Shown here: positions 1-8,226 of the stretch, piece by piece
Position numbering within the stretch: position 1 is the stretch's first letter
Layout of the letters: each line of letters starts with the position of its first letter
Source of the DNA: DATHZQ01 sp963823505
GTDB taxonomy: Bacteria; Actinomycetota; Acidimicrobiia; Spongiisociales; UBA5794
Assembly (NCBI GenBank): GCA_963823505.1
Contig: CAWGLY010000005.1
Coordinates: 1,240,001-1,304,000 of the forward strand
Direction: 5' to 3'
Length of the DNA stretch: 64,000 nt
The notes under the pieces: generated by a model
The model's database searches: none
Seen by the model: the letters and a program-made list of their open reading frames with translations, nothing else
Told to the model about the DNA's origin: nothing
Translations under genes and position numbers: made by a program

Positions 1-30
1 ACGCTGCCAGCCTACGAGCTGTTGGAGTGA
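1..30 (+). CDS. aceB: C-terminal end of malate synthase (partial)
   Basis: The window opens inside a reading frame that ends TLPAYELLE and a TGA stop at 28-30. A short 'FLTLP-x-Y' tail closes malate synthase A proteins, and the next gene downstream is isocitrate lyase, so this is most likely the end of the other glyoxylate-shunt enzyme (glyoxylate + acetyl-CoA to malate). Only nine residues are visible, so the call rests on this tail plus context; the body of the gene lies left of the window. Confidence 0.55.
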   Translation, partial: TLPAYELLE

Positions 31-36
31 GGCGTT

Positions 37-60
37 CCCGTATCCCGAAACCCGTATCCC
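37..60. repeat. Short direct repeat in aceB-aceA gap
   Basis: The 10-mer CCCGTATCCC occurs at 37-46 and again at 51-60, followed by CGTACG at 60-65. The gap between the two glyoxylate genes is only 67 bp. No function is evident; it may be related to the GTAC-rich palindrome found on the other side of aceA. Confidence 0.5.
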
Positions 61-97
61 CGTACGCACAAGCACTCGAGCCTGAGGAGGCACGCAC

Positions 98-1369
98 ATG
101 AATCGCCAGGAACGGATTGCAGCACTTGAAGCTGAGTGGCAGAGCCCGCGTTGGGACGGGATCACCCGTGAGCACACGGCCGAAGACGTCGTGCGGCTCC
201 AAGGATCCTTCACCACCGAGCACACCATCGCCCGGATGGGTGCGGAGAAGCTGTCCAAGCTCCTCGCCACGGAAGACTACGTTCACGCGCTAGGTGCCAT
301 CAGCGGCGGGCAAGCCGTGCAAATGGCGAAGGCGGGACTCAAGGCCATCTACCTGTCGGGCTGGCAGGTCGCCGGTGACGCCAACGAAGCCGGCCAGGTC
401 TACCCCGACCAGTCGCTCTATCCCGCCAACTCGGGCCCGAGCCTCGTCAAGCGGATCAACAACGCGCTGGCTCGCGCCGATGAGATCGAGTGGGGCGAAG
501 GCAACGACGACACCGACTACATGCTGCCCATCGTGGCCGACGCCGAGGCAGGCTTCGGCGGCGCACTGAACGTGTACGAGTTGACCAAGGCGTACATCGC
601 CGCCGGTGCGGCAGCCGTCCACCTCGAGGACCAGCTCGCTTCGGAGAAGAAATGCGGCCACATGGGTGGCAAGGTGCTCGTCCCAACCAGTCAGCACGTG
701 CGCACGCTGAAGGCGGCCCGGCTTGCGGCCGATGTCTCCGCCACGCCGACGCTGGTCGTGGCTCGCACCGACTCGCTGGCCGCCACGCTCCTCACCAGCG
801 ACATCGACGAGCGCGATCAGCAGTTCGCAACCGGAGAGCGTTCCGCGGAGGGCTTCTACTACGTGCAGAACGGCATGGACGCAGCCATTTCTCGCGGTCT
901 TGCCTATGCCCCGTACTCGGATCTGATCTGGTGCGAAACGTCCAAGCCGAATCTCGAGGAAGCGGCGCAGTTCGCCGACGCCATCCACGCTCAGTTCCCG
1001 GGCAAGATGCTGGCCTACAACTGCTCACCTTCCTTCAACTGGAAGGCCGCGTTGGACGACGCGACCATCGCCTCCTTCCAGAAGGAACTGGGGGCCATGG
1101 GGTACCGGTTCCAGTTCATCACGCTGGCCGGCTTCCACGCTCTGAATTACTCGATGTTCGAGCTGGCCAAGGGCTACGCTGCCGAGGGCATGACGGCCTA
1201 CGTCAAGCTCCAGGAGGCGGAGTTCGGCGCCGAAGGGGCGGGCTACACGGCTACCAAGCACCAGCGCGAGGTCGGCGCGGGCCACTTCGACGACGTGGCA
1301 ACCGTCATCTCCGGCGGCACGGCGTCAACCCTTGCCCTCGAAGGTTCAACCGAGCAGGAGCAGTTCTAG
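98..1369 (+). CDS. aceA: Isocitrate lyase
   Basis: A 423-residue protein that cleaves isocitrate to succinate and glyoxylate, the first step of the glyoxylate shunt, in the cytoplasm. It has the family catalytic signature KKCGHMGGKV near residue 186 with the active-site cysteine, the metal-binding stretch VADAEAGFGG near residue 150, and the conserved YNCSPSFNW near residue 308. Length matches the ~430-residue short bacterial form. The start is supported by GAGGAGG at 83-89, about eight bases upstream of ATG 98. It follows the probable aceB end by 67 bp, so the two shunt genes are probably co-transcribed and let the cell grow on acetate or fatty acids. Confidence 0.97.
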   Translation: MNRQERIAALEAEWQSPRWDGITREHTAEDVVRLQGSFTTEHTIARMGAEKLSKLLATEDYVHALGAISGGQAVQMAKAGLKAIYLSGWQVAGDANEAGQVYPDQSLYPANSGPSLVKRINNALARADEIEWGEGNDDTDYMLPIVADAEAGFGGALNVYELTKAYIAAGAAAVHLEDQLASEKKCGHMGGKVLVPTSQHVRTLKAARLAADVSATPTLVVARTDSLAATLLTSDIDERDQQFATGERSAEGFYYVQNGMDAAISRGLAYAPYSDLIWCETSKPNLEEAAQFADAIHAQFPGKMLAYNCSPSFNWKAALDDATIASFQKELGAMGYRFQFITLAGFHALNYSMFELAKGYAAEGMTAYVKLQEAEFGAEGAGYTATKHQREVGAGHFDDVATVISGGTASTLALEGSTEQEQF

Positions 1370-1381
1370 GAGAGGGATGAC

Positions 1382-1419
1382 TTGGTACGAGGTACTTGGT
1401 ACCAAATACCTCGTACCAA
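1382..1419. repeat. 38-bp GTAC-rich near-perfect palindrome
   Basis: From 1382 to 1419 the sequence is a palindrome centred on GGTACC at 1398-1403, with only one mismatched pair out of 19. The block TACCAAATACCTCGT is repeated immediately to the right, extending past 1425. It lies 12 bp after the aceA stop and just upstream of the DUF2237 start, so it could act as a cruciform/terminator-like hairpin, a protein-binding site, or be a copy of a dispersed intergenic repeat. There is no T-tract. Confidence 0.8.
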
Positions 1420-1434
1420 ATACCTCGTGCGCGT

Positions 1435-1827
1435 ATGAGTGACCGCAACGTCTTGGGTGGCGAGCTGCAGGTGTGCGGGACCGACCCGCTGACCGGGTTC
1501 TATCGCGACGGGTCGTGCACCACGGGGCCCCAGGACATCGGCAGCCACACGGTGTGTGCGGTCATGACGCGGGAGTTTCTCGAACATCAGCGCGGCATCG
1601 GCAACGATCTCTCGACACCGATGCCGGAGTACCACTTCGCCGGCCTGGTCCCGGGTGACCCATGGTGTGTGACCGTACGGAACTGGCTTCGGGCCTACCA
1701 CGACGGGGTGGCCGCACCGGTGGTGCTTGCTGCCACGCACGAACGAGCCCTCGATGTCGTGCCGCTGTCAGTGCTCCGAGCGCACGCTGTGGACGTCCCA
1801 GACGACCCGGGGGTCCTCGAAGTCTGA
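1435..1827 (+). CDS. DUF2237 family protein
   Basis: A 130-residue cytoplasmic protein of the DUF2237 family, recognised by NVLGGELQVCGTDPLTGFYR at the N-terminus, CTTGPQDIGSHTVCAVMT, and the later GDPWCV-x-V-x-W block. The cysteines at these three positions are conserved in the family and may bind metal or be redox active, but no reaction is established. I chose ATG 1435 because family homology begins right after it; an in-frame start at 1396 would put the palindrome inside the coding region. It converges with arsC. Confidence 0.85.
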   Translation: MSDRNVLGGELQVCGTDPLTGFYRDGSCTTGPQDIGSHTVCAVMTREFLEHQRGIGNDLSTPMPEYHFAGLVPGDPWCVTVRNWLRAYHDGVAAPVVLAATHERALDVVPLSVLRAHAVDVPDDPGVLEV

Positions 1828-1840
1828 CGCGCGACGGCGG

Positions 1841-2275
1841 TCAGCGGCTGAGGGAGACGCCGAGTTCGCCAAGCAACGTGCGAACCCGCAGCTCGATCTC
1901 GTCGCGGATCAGGCGGACTACTTCTACACCCTTTCCTGCCGGGTCCTCGAGTTCCCAGTCGAAGTACCGCTTGCCCGGAAACACCGGACAGACATCTCCG
2001 CAGCCCATGGTGATCACCACGTCGGCAGACCGCACTGCATCCTCTGTCCACAGCTGCGGCGTCTCGCCGGTGATGTCCACCCCCACCTCCGCCATAGCCT
2101 GGGCGGCGGCCGAGTTGACATCGGCCGCAGGTTCCGACCCTCCAGAGAAGACGTCGACGGCGTCTCCCCCGAGGTGCCGCGTCCATGCGGCGGCCATCTG
2201 CGACCGCCCTGCGTTGTGAATGCACACATACAACACGCTGGGCTTCGCCGATGGCTCAGTTTCGTTTGCCGCCAT
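1841..2275 (-). CDS. arsC: Arsenate reductase (LMW phosphatase fold)
   Basis: A 144-residue protein reducing arsenate to arsenite. It has the low-molecular-weight tyrosine-phosphatase P-loop C18-IHNAG-R24-S25 and two further cysteines in GCGDVC (C92, C96), which fits the arsenate-reductase members where cysteines relay a disulfide to thioredoxin or mycoredoxin. It also carries the family tail FDWELEDPAGK. Because mycothiol genes are present elsewhere in the window, a mycothiol-linked recycling route is possible but not shown. The gene is divergent from arsR-acr3 across a 189-bp gap, forming a complete arsenic detoxification locus. Confidence 0.93.
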   Translation of the reverse strand: MAANETEPSAKPSVLYVCIHNAGRSQMAAAWTRHLGGDAVDVFSGGSEPAADVNSAAAQAMAEVGVDITGETPQLWTEDAVRSADVVITMGCGDVCPVFPGKRYFDWELEDPAGKGVEVVRLIRDEIELRVRTLLGELGVSLSR

Positions 2276-2464
2276 CTCGACCGTCCCCTCTCGCTCTCCA
2301 CTGTTGGCGCGTCCGTGCTGAACAGCACCAAAGCGACGCTAGCTGCGCTGGAGCCGCTCGAAATCCGAGCCGCCACCAACCACCCCGGACGGATTGCCAT
2401 CCTGGCCAGAGCCGCCAGACTCCCTCGGAATGCGACCTTTGGCCCGGTTGTCCCGTCACGACCC

Positions 2465-2791
2465 ATGTGCAACAGTTGCCGCGTGACTTCAAGAAATGTT
2501 GAATCAATCACGCTCGATGTGCGGTCGCAGGTTTTTGCTGCATTGGGCGACCCGATTCGGCTCCGGGTGCTGGACGAACTCACATCAGGGGCGAGGTGTG
2601 TCTGCGAGTTGCAGACGTGTATCGATGTTGCTCCAAGTCTGTTGTCGTATCATCTGCGAGTGCTGCGGGAGGCCAGCCTTGTGGAAGCGTCCAAACGGGG
2701 ACGCTGGGTTGACTATCGGCTCGAACCGACCGCCCGTCGGCTCGTTCAGCTGGCCCTGCCTGCTGAGCTGATGCCGGAGATCCGGCAGTGA
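2465..2791 (+). CDS. arsR: ArsR-family arsenite-responsive repressor
   Basis: Winged-helix repressor of 108 residues from ATG 2465. The core VFAALGDPIRLRVLDEL is followed by the As(III)-binding CVCEL at the third helix, then the recognition helix SLLSYHLRVLREA and the wing KRGRWVDYRLEP. A third cysteine follows in LQTC. The start is uncertain: GTG 2483 and GTG 2519 are in frame, and a clear dyad operator overlaps 2488-2503, which favours the 2519 start (90 residues). The stop TGA overlaps the acr3 GTG by four bases, so repressor and pump are translationally coupled. Confidence 0.93.
   Translation: MCNSCRVTSRNVESITLDVRSQVFAALGDPIRLRVLDELTSGARCVCELQTCIDVAPSLLSYHLRVLREASLVEASKRGRWVDYRLEPTARRLVQLALPAELMPEIRQ
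2488..2503. promoter_or_regulatory. Putative ArsR operator (TTCAA-N6-TTGAA)
   Basis: A perfect dyad TTCAA (2488-2492), six bases, TTGAA (2499-2503), itself framed by CGTGA (2482-2486) and TCACG (2508-2512). TCAA/TTGA half-sites are typical of ArsR/SmtB operators. It sits inside the 5' end of the longest arsR frame, which suggests that translation may begin further down, at GTG 2519, leaving the operator just upstream of the gene. Derepression by As(III) or Sb(III) is inferred from the family. Confidence 0.6.
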
Positions 2792-3888
2792 CCACCTCCC
2801 CGACCGCCACCGAGCCGGCGCTGGCCCGTCTGTCGCTGGTGGACCGGTTCCTTCCGGTGTGGATTCTCCTGGCTATGGCGGTCGGGTTGGGTCTGGGGCG
2901 CCTCCTCCCCGACCTGAACGACTGGCTCGACACCGTCAAGATCGGGAACGTCTCGTTGCCGATCGCACTCGGCCTCCTGGCGATGATGTACCCGGTACTC
3001 GCCAAGGTCCGCTACTCCCGGATCTCCAACGTCGCCGCCGACCGTACGCTCATGAGCACATCGCTAATCCTCAACTGGCTCGTCGGTCCCGCGTTGATGT
3101 TCACGCTTGCCTGGCTGCTGCTCGCCGACCTGCCCGAATACCGCACAGGTCTCATCATCATCGGGCTCGCCCGCTGCATCGCGATGGTCCTCATCTGGAA
3201 CGACCTCGCCTGCGGCGACCGGGAAGCTGCCGCCGTGCTGGTTGCCATCAACTCGGTATTCCAGATCGTCGCCTATTCGATCCTCGGCTACTTCTATCTC
3301 GAGCTGCTTCCCGGCTGGCTCGGTCTCGACACGGCCGCACTGGATGTCTCCATGTGGGACATCGCCAAGATCGTGCTCGTCTTCCTGGGCATCCCCCTTG
3401 CCGCCGGCTACCTCACGCGAGTCTGGGGCGAACGCACCCGCGGCGTGGAGTGGTACGAGAACCGGTTCCTCCCCAAGCTCGCACCATGGGCGTTGTACGG
3501 ACTGCTGTTCACGGTGGTCATCCTCTTCGCCCTCCAAGGGGAAACGATCACCGCTCAACCCGGCGACGTCGCCCGCATCGCCATCCCGCTCCTCATCTAC
3601 TTCGGACTCATGTGGGTGATCTCCTTCGCCCTGGGGCTCCGCCTCCAGATGTCCTACGAAAAGAACACCAGTGTCGCGTTCACCGCCGCCAGCAACAACT
3701 TCGAGCTCGCCATCGCAGTAGCCATCGGGGTGTTCGGAGTCACCTCAGGCGAAGCCCTCGCCGGAGTCGTCGGACCACTCATCGAAGTCCCGGTCCTCGT
3801 CGGTCTCGTCTACGTAGCCCTTTGGGCCCGACGGCGTTTCTATGCGACACCACAAGCGGAGCGCCGGCACGACGCGACGGCTGCTTGA
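2788..3888 (+). CDS. acr3: Arsenite efflux transporter, ACR3 family
   Basis: A 366-residue inner-membrane protein with about ten hydrophobic segments that exports arsenite using the proton-motive force. The ACR3 hallmark GLARCIAMVLIWNDLA sits in TM4 around residues 125-140 with the essential cysteine. SNNFELAIAVAIGVFG near residue 300 is the other conserved helix. It starts with GTG overlapping the arsR stop by four bases and completes the arsR-acr3/arsC locus, in which ArsC makes arsenite, this pump expels it, and ArsR represses both. Confidence 0.96.
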   Translation: MTTSPTATEPALARLSLVDRFLPVWILLAMAVGLGLGRLLPDLNDWLDTVKIGNVSLPIALGLLAMMYPVLAKVRYSRISNVAADRTLMSTSLILNWLVGPALMFTLAWLLLADLPEYRTGLIIIGLARCIAMVLIWNDLACGDREAAAVLVAINSVFQIVAYSILGYFYLELLPGWLGLDTAALDVSMWDIAKIVLVFLGIPLAAGYLTRVWGERTRGVEWYENRFLPKLAPWALYGLLFTVVILFALQGETITAQPGDVARIAIPLLIYFGLMWVISFALGLRLQMSYEKNTSVAFTAASNNFELAIAVAIGVFGVTSGEALAGVVGPLIEVPVLVGLVYVALWARRRFYATPQAERRHDATAA

Positions 3889-3946
3889 GCGGAACGAAGC
3901 GGGCCAAGCGGCCTGACCGACTCTGACCAGCCAGTCTCAACCGACA

Positions 3947-5200
3947 CTACCGCGTCGGCATCTCCTCGACTTCCATGGCTTCGGCCATGTCGGGGCGGCC
4001 GTGAGCCGCGAACCATGACCCGTAGCGCTCCGACAGCGCATAGGCAGACGCACCGTGCAGTACGACGCTCAACAGGACGGTCCACGTGACTACGAGAAGG
4101 AGCGCGTCGGCAACGGGTAGGTTCGCCTCTTCAAGCACAAAGAGACCAAACAGGATCGACGCCAGGCCCCTTGGGCCGAACCACCCGAGATAGGCGACGG
4201 TGGGCGTCTCGAGATGGAAGCCCATGAGGCTGAGGGCGACAGGCAGCATGCGCACCACCGTGAGGCTGGCAATCGCGTACAAGCCGACCTGCCATGTCAG
4301 GTCGCCCAAAGCGGGACCAGCCAGGGCCGCTCCGAAGTACAGGAAAGTGAGCAAGGCCAGGAGCTGACCTTCGTCCTCCGCGAAGTCGTAAGCCCCTTCA
4401 CACTCCTCCCTTGCCGCCGCGCCGAAGGCAATGCCCGCCACGAAGGCGGCCACGAACCCGTTGCCGCCTGCGATCTCTGCCAGGGCAAACGCCCCAACAC
4501 CGACTCCCAGCGTGGCGAGCTGGCGGAACGCGCCATCGATCCAGCCGCGCGCCGCAAACCAGTGCAGCGCACGGCCGCCCAACCACCCGACGAGCGCGCC
4601 GATCGCCACCCCGAATCCGATCTGTTTCACGGCAAAGGTCACCCAGAATCGCGGAGTCTCCAGGTCGACATCTGCTGCGGCCAGGGCAATCAGCACCGTG
4701 ATGATCGGCAACATCAAACCGTCGTTGAGCCCACTCTCCACATTCAGCGCTTGACGGATCCGCACGGGGACACGGGGGCTGCTCACCACTGCCTGACCGA
4801 GGGCGGCATCGGTCGGGGTGAGGATGGCCGCGAGCAGTGCCGCTTCCGGCACTGCAAGCTCGGGAAAGACGAGGAGTGCCATCACGCTTCCGGCGATGAG
4901 GGTGAGCGGCAATCCGATTCCGAGCAGGCGGACCGGCAACTCCGCTTGCCTCCGCAGTCGGCTCAGATCGATGCGGATGGCGTCTGTGAACAGGAGCAAG
5001 ACGAGCGTGGCCTCGGCGAGGACCCGAACAACGCCCTCATCCATTCCCGACTCGAGGAGACCAAGACCTTCTGCCCCGAGCAGCATTCCGACCGCAACAA
5101 AGATCATCGGGCCCGTGAGCGGTGTTGTCTCGAGCCGGCGCGACACAAACGCGTAGGCGACAACAATGGCCGCCAAGAGGCCGATCTCAGACGTTTCCAC
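3947..5200 (-). CDS. Na+/H+ (cation:proton) antiporter, CPA family
   Basis: About 417 residues with some twelve membrane segments. LTPTDAALGQAVV and the ESGLNDGL motif, carrying the ion-binding Asn-Asp pair, mark a CPA1-type cation:proton antiporter. The frame is open back to 5290, but the extra 30 residues are Pro/Cys-rich and not family-like. GTG 5200, preceded by GGAG five bases upstream, gives a normal N-terminus ETSEIGLLAAIVVAYAFVS. It ends METEE-like with a short acidic C-terminus. It converges with acr3 (58-bp gap). The exact ion is not predictable. Confidence 0.9.
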   Translation of the reverse strand: METSEIGLLAAIVVAYAFVSRRLETTPLTGPMIFVAVGMLLGAEGLGLLESGMDEGVVRVLAEATLVLLLFTDAIRIDLSRLRRQAELPVRLLGIGLPLTLIAGSVMALLVFPELAVPEAALLAAILTPTDAALGQAVVSSPRVPVRIRQALNVESGLNDGLMLPIITVLIALAAADVDLETPRFWVTFAVKQIGFGVAIGALVGWLGGRALHWFAARGWIDGAFRQLATLGVGVGAFALAEIAGGNGFVAAFVAGIAFGAAAREECEGAYDFAEDEGQLLALLTFLYFGAALAGPALGDLTWQVGLYAIASLTVVRMLPVALSLMGFHLETPTVAYLGWFGPRGLASILFGLFVLEEANLPVADALLLVVTWTVLLSVVLHGASAYALSERYGSWFAAHGRPDMAEAMEVEEMPTR

Positions 5201-5402
5201 GGAAGCTCCGAAGCCGGGGCACGGACAGAGGCTACCCGGACGCGAAAAACGGGGCCCTACCGCCCCGTTCACGCTTCCTACCAGGGTCACGTCTGGACCC
5301 TATGTGGCCCGCCGTTGCTGGCGAAACTGTTGTTATAGGTGAGACACCGCACCGGAAGATTCCTTACACGTCCTCACGCAAGACTTGTGGCATAGTGTCG
5401 GC

Positions 5403-7244
5403 ATGGCTCGGAGGTGGGTGCTGCTCTTGGCGGTCACGCTCCTGGCGGGCGCGTGCGGTGATGAAGATGCCGACCCGCCGGTGGCGACCACCGCAGCCGC
5501 CACCGCGAGCCCGACGACGAGCCTGCCGCCCGCAACGTCGTCTTCCGCGCCAGCCACCACCACGACAGCTGCTGCTGCCCCGAGCGGGCCCGGCTACGGC
5601 GGAGTTGCCATCATTGGCGAGGATCAGCACGCGCCCACTCTCAACCCCTACGCCCTCGGCGGCGACAACTGGATCGTGTCGATCATCGGGCAAGCGATCC
5701 ACACCGGCGTCTTCGACGTCGACCCCGTCACGCTGGAGCGGATACCCGAGGTGGTCACCGAGCTACCGACGGTGCAGAACGGCGGCATCGTCGTGAACGA
5801 TGACGGCACGATGACCGTGCACTTCACGATCCGTGACGAGGCGCAGTGGGCCGACGGCACTCCAATCAGCGGAGACGACTTCGCCTTCACCTACACCACC
5901 CTGACCGATCCCACCGTTGCGGCAGCAACATTCCCCAACGCTATCGACAATCCGTACCTGCTCGTCGACCCTGCCTCGTTGGAGATCGGCGCCAAGTCGT
6001 TCGGGTTCACACTGGTGACGCCGAGCTTGGAGCACGAGCAGATGTTCCGCTGGCTCATCCCGCGCCACCAAGTCGAGGGCACGGCTGTGCTGAACGACTG
6101 GAACGGCGTGCCGTGGCTCTCCGGCGGTCCCTTCGTCTTCGACACGTGGGAACCCGAAGAGCGCATCACGCTGATGCGGAACGACAACTACTGGAAGGTC
6201 GACAAGGCAACCGGCGACCAGCTCCCGTATCTCGACGTGGTGGTCTTCGAGTTCATCCCCGAGACGGAGACGCTGCTCCAGTCGTTCACATCACGCGAAC
6301 TGGACGTGATCGCACCCCCTCCCTACGCCCCCTATCTCGACGACCTGCAAGCACTGGAAGGCGCAGAAGTCACCATCGGCCCTGGCCCGATCTGGGAGCA
6401 ACTGAACTTCCAATTCGGTGAGATGAACCGCAACTCGGACAGCCTGAACCGCTACGTCGACTTCCGCAGAGCCGTCGCCCATGCCATCGACCGCCACGAG
6501 CTGCTGGACGTCGTGCAGGAGGGACACGGCGGCGAACCGCTCTCGTCGTATTTGGACGTGTACAGCCCTGCACTTTCAACCGGTGCCTGGGATCGATACG
6601 ACTACGACCCTGAGCGAGCCCGCGAGCTGCTGCAAGGCCTGTGCGCCGAGCTGGAACGCGACTGTGACGTGGACCCGCCGCACCTGATCTTCTCCACGAC
6701 GAGCAATGGCGACATCCGGGTCCGCATCGCCGATTGGCTCGTCGAGGAGCTCGGCGACGTCGGCATCGACGTCGAGCTCCAGCTCGAGGACTCCCAGATC
6801 TTCTTCGGGGAAACCCTCGAGCAGGGGACGTGGGATCTTGGCCTCTGGGCGTGGGCCGGTGCGCCGGGGCTGAGCAGCGCAGCAGCGATCCACGATGTCT
6901 TCGACCCGCAGGCGCCACCGCCAGACGGATCGAACTACTACCGGTGGGGAACCCCCGCAACCACCGGAGAATCGGCCCAGGGCCCCTCCCTCGTGGCCGA
7001 CGAGCACACGACTCGCTTCGCAGAGATCGTCGCTGCGATGCGGTCGACCGTGGACGAGACGGAACTCACTGCGTTGATCCAAGAGGCCGAAGCCATCCTG
7101 GCGGATCAGGTCGTGATCATCCCGCTGTTCTCACGGCTCAGCGCCGGTGCGGTCTGGGCCGACGAGATCGGCGGCTACGTCAGCAATCCCACGCAGGCGT
7201 CCCACACATGGAACATCGAGGAGTGGTATCGCCGAGATCGCTGA
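5403..7244 (+). CDS. ABC transporter solute-binding lipoprotein (family 5, peptide type)
   Basis: A 613-residue secreted lipoprotein. Residues 1-20 form a signal peptide with lipobox LAGAC, followed by a Thr/Ala/Pro-rich linker to about residue 65 and then a periplasmic-binding-protein family 5 domain (oligopeptide/dipeptide/nickel type): FDVDPVTLERIPEVVTELP, the TIRDEAQWADGTPISGDDFAF block, and a DPERARELL-type lobe. No permease or ATPase genes adjoin it, so it is either an orphan binding protein or serves a transporter elsewhere. ATG 5403 is chosen because the signal peptide begins there. The ligand is unknown. Confidence 0.9.
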   Translation: MARRWVLLLAVTLLAGACGDEDADPPVATTAAATASPTTSLPPATSSSAPATTTTAAAAPSGPGYGGVAIIGEDQHAPTLNPYALGGDNWIVSIIGQAIHTGVFDVDPVTLERIPEVVTELPTVQNGGIVVNDDGTMTVHFTIRDEAQWADGTPISGDDFAFTYTTLTDPTVAAATFPNAIDNPYLLVDPASLEIGAKSFGFTLVTPSLEHEQMFRWLIPRHQVEGTAVLNDWNGVPWLSGGPFVFDTWEPEERITLMRNDNYWKVDKATGDQLPYLDVVVFEFIPETETLLQSFTSRELDVIAPPPYAPYLDDLQALEGAEVTIGPGPIWEQLNFQFGEMNRNSDSLNRYVDFRRAVAHAIDRHELLDVVQEGHGGEPLSSYLDVYSPALSTGAWDRYDYDPERARELLQGLCAELERDCDVDPPHLIFSTTSNGDIRVRIADWLVEELGDVGIDVELQLEDSQIFFGETLEQGTWDLGLWAWAGAPGLSSAAAIHDVFDPQAPPPDGSNYYRWGTPATTGESAQGPSLVADEHTTRFAEIVAAMRSTVDETELTALIQEAEAILADQVVIIPLFSRLSAGAVWADEIGGYVSNPTQASHTWNIEEWYRRDR

Positions 7245-7248
7245 GGAT

Positions 7249-8226
7249 TCACGGCATCCGGGAGAACCACAGCAGGCTACCGGCAGCAGCCAGCAATGTC
7301 AGCACCAGACCCGCCCCCGCAAACCAATCAGTGATCTCGCGGGTCTCCTCCTCGAGCGCGACGCGCGACCCGAGATCGTCGAGAATGGCCCCGAGCTCGT
7401 CGGCAGTGGCAGCTTCGAAGAACTCACCACCGGTGACTTCCGCCACCTCGCGGAGCGCCCCCTCGTTGACAGGGACGGGGATGACCTCGCCCTCGATCGT
7501 GACCTCACCGCGCGGGGTGCCGAACGAGACCGTCGAAACCGGGATCCCGGCATCCGCAGCTTCTTGCGCAGCCTCGAGGTCCGGCCGGCCCATCGTCGTC
7601 TCACCGTCGGACAGCACGACGATGGCCGTCGCCGGGTCCTCAGAGCTCTCGTCGCCGGTGCTCTCGTCTTCGGCTTGGCGTTGGTCGAGGCGGTTGACGA
7701 GCAGCGCAACCGAGGTGGCGATGCCTTCGCCGATGGCGGTTCCTTCACCCAGCTCCAGCCGTTCGATCGCTCGCAGCGCCGACGCCCGATCCGTGGTCGG
7801 CGACAGCACTGGGATCGCGGTGCCGGCAAACGCCACGATCCCGATCTCCAGATCCTCCGGCGCCAGCTCGACGAAGCTCCGCGCCGCCTCCTGAGCGGCA
7901 ACGATCCGGGTGGGATCGACGTCGTCCGCTTCCATCGACAGAGACACGTCAACGGCGACGGTGACGGTCGCCTGCTCCCGCGGCACGGTGACCGCAGTTG
8001 CGGGTCGCGCCACGGCGAGTACCAGCACGACGAGACCTGCCAGCAGCGCAACCGCAGGAAGATGCCTGCGCCACCCGGGCCGGTCGGGGGCAACCTTGTC
8101 GAGCAGCGCGAGATTGGTGAAGCGAACCGCGTACTGCTCGCGGCGCCGCAACGACGCCAGATAGACGATGGCGGCGAGAGCAGGAAGCACGAGGAGCAGC
8201 AGCCGTGACGGCTCGAGGAAGGTCAT
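7249..8226 (-). CDS. VWA-domain membrane protein (BatA-like)
   Basis: A 325-residue protein with an N-terminal pair of membrane helices (residues ~8-20 and ~55-75), a von Willebrand A domain with the MIDAS motif DVSLSME near residue 90 and VVLSDGETTMG near 205, and a C-terminal membrane helix. This is the BatA/aerotolerance layout. ATG 8226 begins the BatA-like MTFLEPSRLLLL and overlaps the DUF58 stop (ATGA). It is the last gene of the HtrA-MoxR-DUF58-VWA operon. MoxR systems of this type are thought to act as chaperone/metal-insertion or envelope stress machines; the substrate here is unknown. Confidence 0.9.
   Translation of the reverse strand: MTFLEPSRLLLLVLPALAAIVYLASLRRREQYAVRFTNLALLDKVAPDRPGWRRHLPAVALLAGLVVLVLAVARPATAVTVPREQATVTVAVDVSLSMEADDVDPTRIVAAQEAARSFVELAPEDLEIGIVAFAGTAIPVLSPTTDRASALRAIERLELGEGTAIGEGIATSVALLVNRLDQRQAEDESTGDESSEDPATAIVVLSDGETTMGRPDLEAAQEAADAGIPVSTVSFGTPRGEVTIEGEVIPVPVNEGALREVAEVTGGEFFEAATADELGAILDDLGSRVALEEETREITDWFAGAGLVLTLLAAAGSLLWFSRMP

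Noticed and set aside
290..988. Long minus-strand ORF opposite isocitrate lyase
   Set aside because: It lies entirely on the opposite strand of a certain gene, has no domain, and is typical of high-GC antisense openness.
4214..5338. Plus-strand 374-residue ORF opposite the antiporter
   Set aside because: Low complexity, no domain, antisense to a well-supported membrane transporter.
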